From Pseudarthrobacter sp. NIBRBAC000502772 (GTDB lineage: Bacteria > Actinomycetota > Actinomycetes > Actinomycetales > Micrococcaceae), in contig NZ_CP041188.1 in NCBI RefSeq assembly GCF_006517235.1, positions 4,526,001 through 4,590,000 on the forward strand: DNA of 64,000 nt. Direction: 5' to 3'. A program made the position numbers and the translations under genes. Below are positions 61,194 to 64,000 of this stretch, piece after piece. How positions within the stretch are numbered: position 1 is the stretch's first letter; the number at the start of each line of letters is the position of its first letter. The notes beneath the pieces are model-generated. The model was not told where the DNA came from. It made no database searches and saw nothing but the letters and a program-made list of their open reading frames with translations.

Positions 61194-61994
61194 ATGACGT
61201 ACACAGTGAACTGCTCCATCCTCTTGACGGAGCTTCCCCTGCTCGAGCGCCCCGCAGCCGCAAAGGCTGCCGGGTTTGACGCCGTCGAGTTCTGGTGGCC
61301 CTTCGACACCTCCGTCCCCACGGACGCCCAGGTCACCGGGTTTGAGAACGCCATCAAGGATGCCGGCGTCCAGCTCACCGGCCTGAACTTCAACGCCGGC
61401 AACATGCCCGGCGGCGACCGCGGCCTGGTCTCATGGCCCGCGCGTTCCACCGAATTCCTGGACAACATCGACGTCGTCGCCGGCATCGGCGAGCACCTCG
61501 GCTGCAAGGCCTTCAACGCCCTCTACGGCAACCGCGTCGACGGCGAATCGGCCGAGAAGCAGGACGCCGTCGGCGCCGAAAACCTCGCCGCGGCAGCTGC
61601 CGGCGTCGCAGGCATCGGCGGCACCGTCCTCCTCGAACCCGTCAGCGGCGCCGCCAAGTACCCGCTCCTCACGGCAGCGGACGCCCTCAAGGTGATCGCC
61701 CGCGTCAAGGCGGAATCCGGCGCGGAGAACATCAAGCTCCTCGCGGACTTCTACCACCTGGCAGTCAATGGGGACGACGTCGCAGCCGTCATCGAAAACC
61801 ATGCCAAGGACTTCGGCCACATCCAGATTGCCGACAACCCCGGCCGCGGGGCTCCCGGAACCGGCGAGCTTCCCCTCGGCGAATGGATCGCCCGCAGCCG
61901 CGAACTCGGCTACGACGGCTACATCGGCCTCGAATACAAGGAACCGGCGGAAACCGCCTTCAGCTGGGCCATCCGCCAGCGCGCCAGCCGCTAG
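61194..61994 (+). CDS. hyi: Hydroxypyruvate isomerase
   Basis: A 266-aa xylose isomerase-like TIM barrel. NCSILLTELPLLERPAAAKA, AGFDAVEFWWPFDTSVPT, GLNFNAGNMPGGDRGL and FYHLAVNGDDVAAVIENHAK, with HIQIADNPGRGAPGTGEL after it, match Hyi closely. It interconverts hydroxypyruvate and tartronate semialdehyde. It is first in the hyi-glxR-gcl operon, which converts glyoxylate to glycerate. AAGGAC is the SD. Confidence 0.93.
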   Translation: MTYTVNCSILLTELPLLERPAAAKAAGFDAVEFWWPFDTSVPTDAQVTGFENAIKDAGVQLTGLNFNAGNMPGGDRGLVSWPARSTEFLDNIDVVAGIGEHLGCKAFNALYGNRVDGESAEKQDAVGAENLAAAAAGVAGIGGTVLLEPVSGAAKYPLLTAADALKVIARVKAESGAENIKLLADFYHLAVNGDDVAAVIENHAKDFGHIQIADNPGRGAPGTGELPLGEWIARSRELGYDGYIGLEYKEPAETAFSWAIRQRASR

Positions 61995-62024
61995 TCCCCA
62001 CAAACTTTCAGTAAAGGAACCACA

Positions 62025-62902
62025 ATGAGCAACGTTGCAGTCATCGGACTCGGAATCATGGGCCTCCCCATGGCCATCAACCTCGTCAAGGCCGGCCACA
62101 CCGTCACCGGCTTTAACCGCAGCCAAGACAAGATCGACAAGCTCGTCTCCGAAGGCGGCCAGGGTGCCACGAGCATCGCGGACGCCGTCAAGGACGCCGA
62201 CGTCGTCATGACCATGGTGCCGGACTCCCCCGACGTCGAGGGCGTAGTCAGCGGCAAGGACGGCGTCTTCGCCAATGCGAAGAAGGGCACCTTGTGGATC
62301 GACGCCAGCAGCATCCGCCCGGACGTCGCCAAGCGCCTCGCCGACGATGCCAAAGAAGCCGGCATCCGCCCCCTCGACGCCCCGGTCTCCGGCGGCGAAC
62401 AGGGCGCCATCAACGCCACACTCTCCATCATGGTGGGCGGCGAGGCAGCCGACTTCGAGGCAGCACAGGATGTCCTGAACGCCGTTGGCAAGACCATCGT
62501 CCATGTCGGCCCGTCAGGCTCCGGCCAGACCGTCAAGGCAGCCAACCAGCTGATCGTGGCCGTCAACATCCAGGTCCTCGGCGAAGCGATCGCCTTCCTT
62601 GAGGCCTACGGCGTGGACACCGACGCCGCCCTCAAGGTCCTCGGCGGCGGCCTGGCCGGCTCCAAGGTCCTCGACCAGAAGGGCCAGAAGATGCTCGACC
62701 GCAACTTCGACCCCGGTTTCCGCCTGGCCCTCCACCACAAGGACCTCGGCATCGTCACCTCAGCAGCCCGCGAAGCCAACGTCGCCGTCCCCTCGGCGCC
62801 GTCGTCGCACAGCTCGTCGCCGCCACCGTCAACCAGGGCGACGGCGGCCTCGACCACTCCGGCCTCTTCAAGCAGGTCCTGCAGCTCAGCGGCCGCAAGT
62901 AG
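62025..62902 (+). CDS. glxR: 2-hydroxy-3-oxopropionate (tartronate semialdehyde) reductase, frameshifted near the 3' end
   Basis: A beta-hydroxyacid dehydrogenase: VIGLGIMGLPMAINLVKAGH is the NAD motif, DAPVSGGEQGAI is the substrate motif, and the catalytic Lys is in SGQTVKAANQLIV. Up to residue 255 the frame is normal. At 62789-62792 there are four C where five are needed to keep the family sequence. As written, translation goes on in another frame to a stop at 62918, with a Ser-rich false tail. Reading with one added base gives VPLGAVVAQLVAATVNQGDG, GLDHSGLFKQVLQLSGRK and a stop at 62900-62902, exactly the usual C-terminus. Confidence 0.88.
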
Positions 62903-62942
62903 GCACCTCCGGCAGTAGCCGGACAAGAAGCAAACCGGTGAT

Positions 62943-62967
62943 CCGCCGTCGTACATCACGACGGCGG
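62943..62967. terminator. Hairpin between glxR and gcl
   Basis: CCGCCGTCG and CGACGGCGG with a 7-base loop and no T-run. It lies 41 bases after the true glxR stop and 65 before gcl, and may dampen read-through or protect the message. Confidence 0.6.
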
Positions 62968-63031
62968 CTCCCCCACCACACCCAAATTCCGCCCCCAGCG
63001 GGCACCCCACAGACTTTTCAAGGAGTACACA

Positions 63032-64000
63032 ATGACTAAGATGCGCACCGTTGACGCTGCCGTCGCGATCCTGGTTAAGGAAGGCGCCATTGAGGCGTTC
63101 GGCTTGCCAGGGGCGGCAATCAACCCGTTCTATTCGGCAATGCGGAAGAACGGCGGCGTCCGCCACACGCTGGCCCGCCACGTAGAAGGCGCCAGCCATA
63201 TGGCGGACGGCTATTCCCGGGCCAAGGATGGCAACATCGGCATCTGCATCGGCACCTCGGGCCCTGCCGGCACGGACATGATCACCGGCCTGTACGCGGC
63301 CTGGGCGGATTCCATCCCCATGCTCTGCATCACCGGCCAGGCCCCCGTGGCCAAGCTGCACAAGGAAGACTTCCAGGCCGTGGACATCCAGACCATTGCC
63401 GCCCCGGTCACCAAGATGGCCATGACCATCATGGAGCCCGGCCAGGTTCCGGGCGCGTTCCAGAAGGCCTTCCAGCTGATGCGTTCCGGCCGTCCGGGCC
63501 CGGTCCTGCTGGACCTGCCGTTCGACGTGCAGATGGCCGAGATCGAATTCGACATCGACGCCTACGAGCCCATCGTTGTCCAGAAGCCCACGGCCAGCCG
63601 CAAGCAGCTGGAAAAGGCCCTGGACATGCTGACCGCAGCCGAGCGCCCGCTGATCGTGGCCGGTGGCGGCATCATCAACGCCGGCGCCTCCGCGCAGCTG
63701 GTGGAACTGGCCGAACTGCTGAACGTTCCGGTCATCCCCACCCTGATGGGCTGGGGCACCATCCCGGACGACCACGTGCTGATGGCCGGCATGGTGGGGC
63801 TGCAGACCAGCCACCGCTACGGCAACGAGACCATGCTGGCCTCCGACTTCGTGATCGGCATCGGCAACCGCTGGGCCAACCGCCACACCGGCGGTCTGGA
63901 CACCTACACGGCCGGCCGCAAGTTCGTGCACATCGACATCGAGCCCACCCAGATCGGCCGCGTGTTCTCACCGGACCTGGGCATCGCGTCCGACGCCGGT
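63032..64000 (+). CDS. gcl: Glyoxylate carboligase, N-terminal 323 codons
   Basis: The gene runs off the right edge with its frame open. The protein is very similar to E. coli Gcl: [30 protein letters not shown] motifs ([16 protein letters not shown]), and [20 protein letters not shown] at the edge. Residue 51 is Val in [15 protein letters not shown], the known replacement of the usual ThDP-activating Glu in Gcl enzymes. It joins two glyoxylates to tartronate semialdehyde and CO2. AAGGAG lies before the ATG. Confidence 0.95.
   Translation, partial: MTKMRTVDAAVAILVKEGAIEAFGLPGAAINPFYSAMRKNGGVRHTLARHVEGASHMADGYSRAKDGNIGICIGTSGPAGTDMITGLYAAWADSIPMLCITGQAPVAKLHKEDFQAVDIQTIAAPVTKMAMTIMEPGQVPGAFQKAFQLMRSGRPGPVLLDLPFDVQMAEIEFDIDAYEPIVVQKPTASRKQLEKALDMLTAAERPLIVAGGGIINAGASAQLVELAELLNVPVIPTLMGWGTIPDDHVLMAGMVGLQTSHRYGNETMLASDFVIGIGNRWANRHTGGLDTYTAGRKFVHIDIEPTQIGRVFSPDLGIASDAG

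Overview
The window is high-GC actinobacterial DNA, best explained as chromosome of an Arthrobacter-like member of the Micrococcaceae. The basis is high G+C, GTG and TTG starts, a homodimeric AceE, many MHS-type MFS transporters, and protein sequences that read like Arthrobacter/Pseudarthrobacter homologues. No rRNA, tRNA, CRISPR array or phage module was recognised. The genus is inferred, not proven.

Layout. 1-3 kb: an Lrp/AsnC-type regulator (cut by the window edge) divergent from an M20D amidohydrolase and an MHS transporter. 2.9-5.5 kb: an ArsR/AHSA1 pair, a small secreted protein and an AlkD-like DNA repair protein. 5.6-15.6 kb: a PucR regulator divergent from a six-gene operon (transporter, ThDP enzyme, aldehyde dehydrogenase, amidohydrolase, N-carbamoylase-like hydrolase, aminotransferase), which looks like a hydantoin/N-carbamoyl amino acid to carboxylic acid route. 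16.4-19.6 kb: an operon of an MHS transporter, a double RidA, a RidA and an RraA-like protein. 19.8-22.4 kb: an acetyltransferase, an MpaB-type oxygenase and a matrixin-type protease.

22.6-64 kb is dominated by purine and ureide catabolism: guanine deaminase, 8-oxoguanine deaminase, xanthine dehydrogenase with XdhC, uricase, uraD and uraH, ureidoglycine aminohydrolase, a hydantoin/allantoin-type racemase and four transporters (NCS1, AzgA-type, NCS2, DctA). Glyoxylate leaves by two routes: malate synthase plus malic enzyme, and Gcl/GlxR/Hyi. Allantoinase is absent from the window. No allantoate hydrolase is linked to the cluster either; the only AllC-family protein is in the 5.6-15.6 kb operon. 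Both are presumably beyond the right edge. An IclR regulator at 47.3-48.0 kb sits in the middle. A shared 15-bp operator (TTCC-N7-GGAA type) lies in front of uraD, dctA, NCS1, the guaD/8-oxoguanine deaminase divergent promoter, the uricase region, the IclR gene itself, malic enzyme and hyi, so a single regulon is likely.

53.5-60.9 kb holds a second IclR gene with a hutG-like gene, an aldo/keto reductase remnant beside an XRE regulator, an alpha-carbonic anhydrase, a Thr/Ser dehydratase, a secreted protein, an F420-type reductase and a CsbD-like protein.

Most unusual observations: (1) a palindrome-flanked cassette carrying an AbiEi/DUF559 gene, inserted behind the 8-oxoguanine deaminase gene and bounded by a duplicated copy of that gene's last bases; (2) a uricase leader with an intrinsic terminator and two mutually exclusive hairpins; (3) the purine operator set; (4) an unnamed 57-aa gene next to uricase; (5) a one-base frameshift near the 3' end of glxR.
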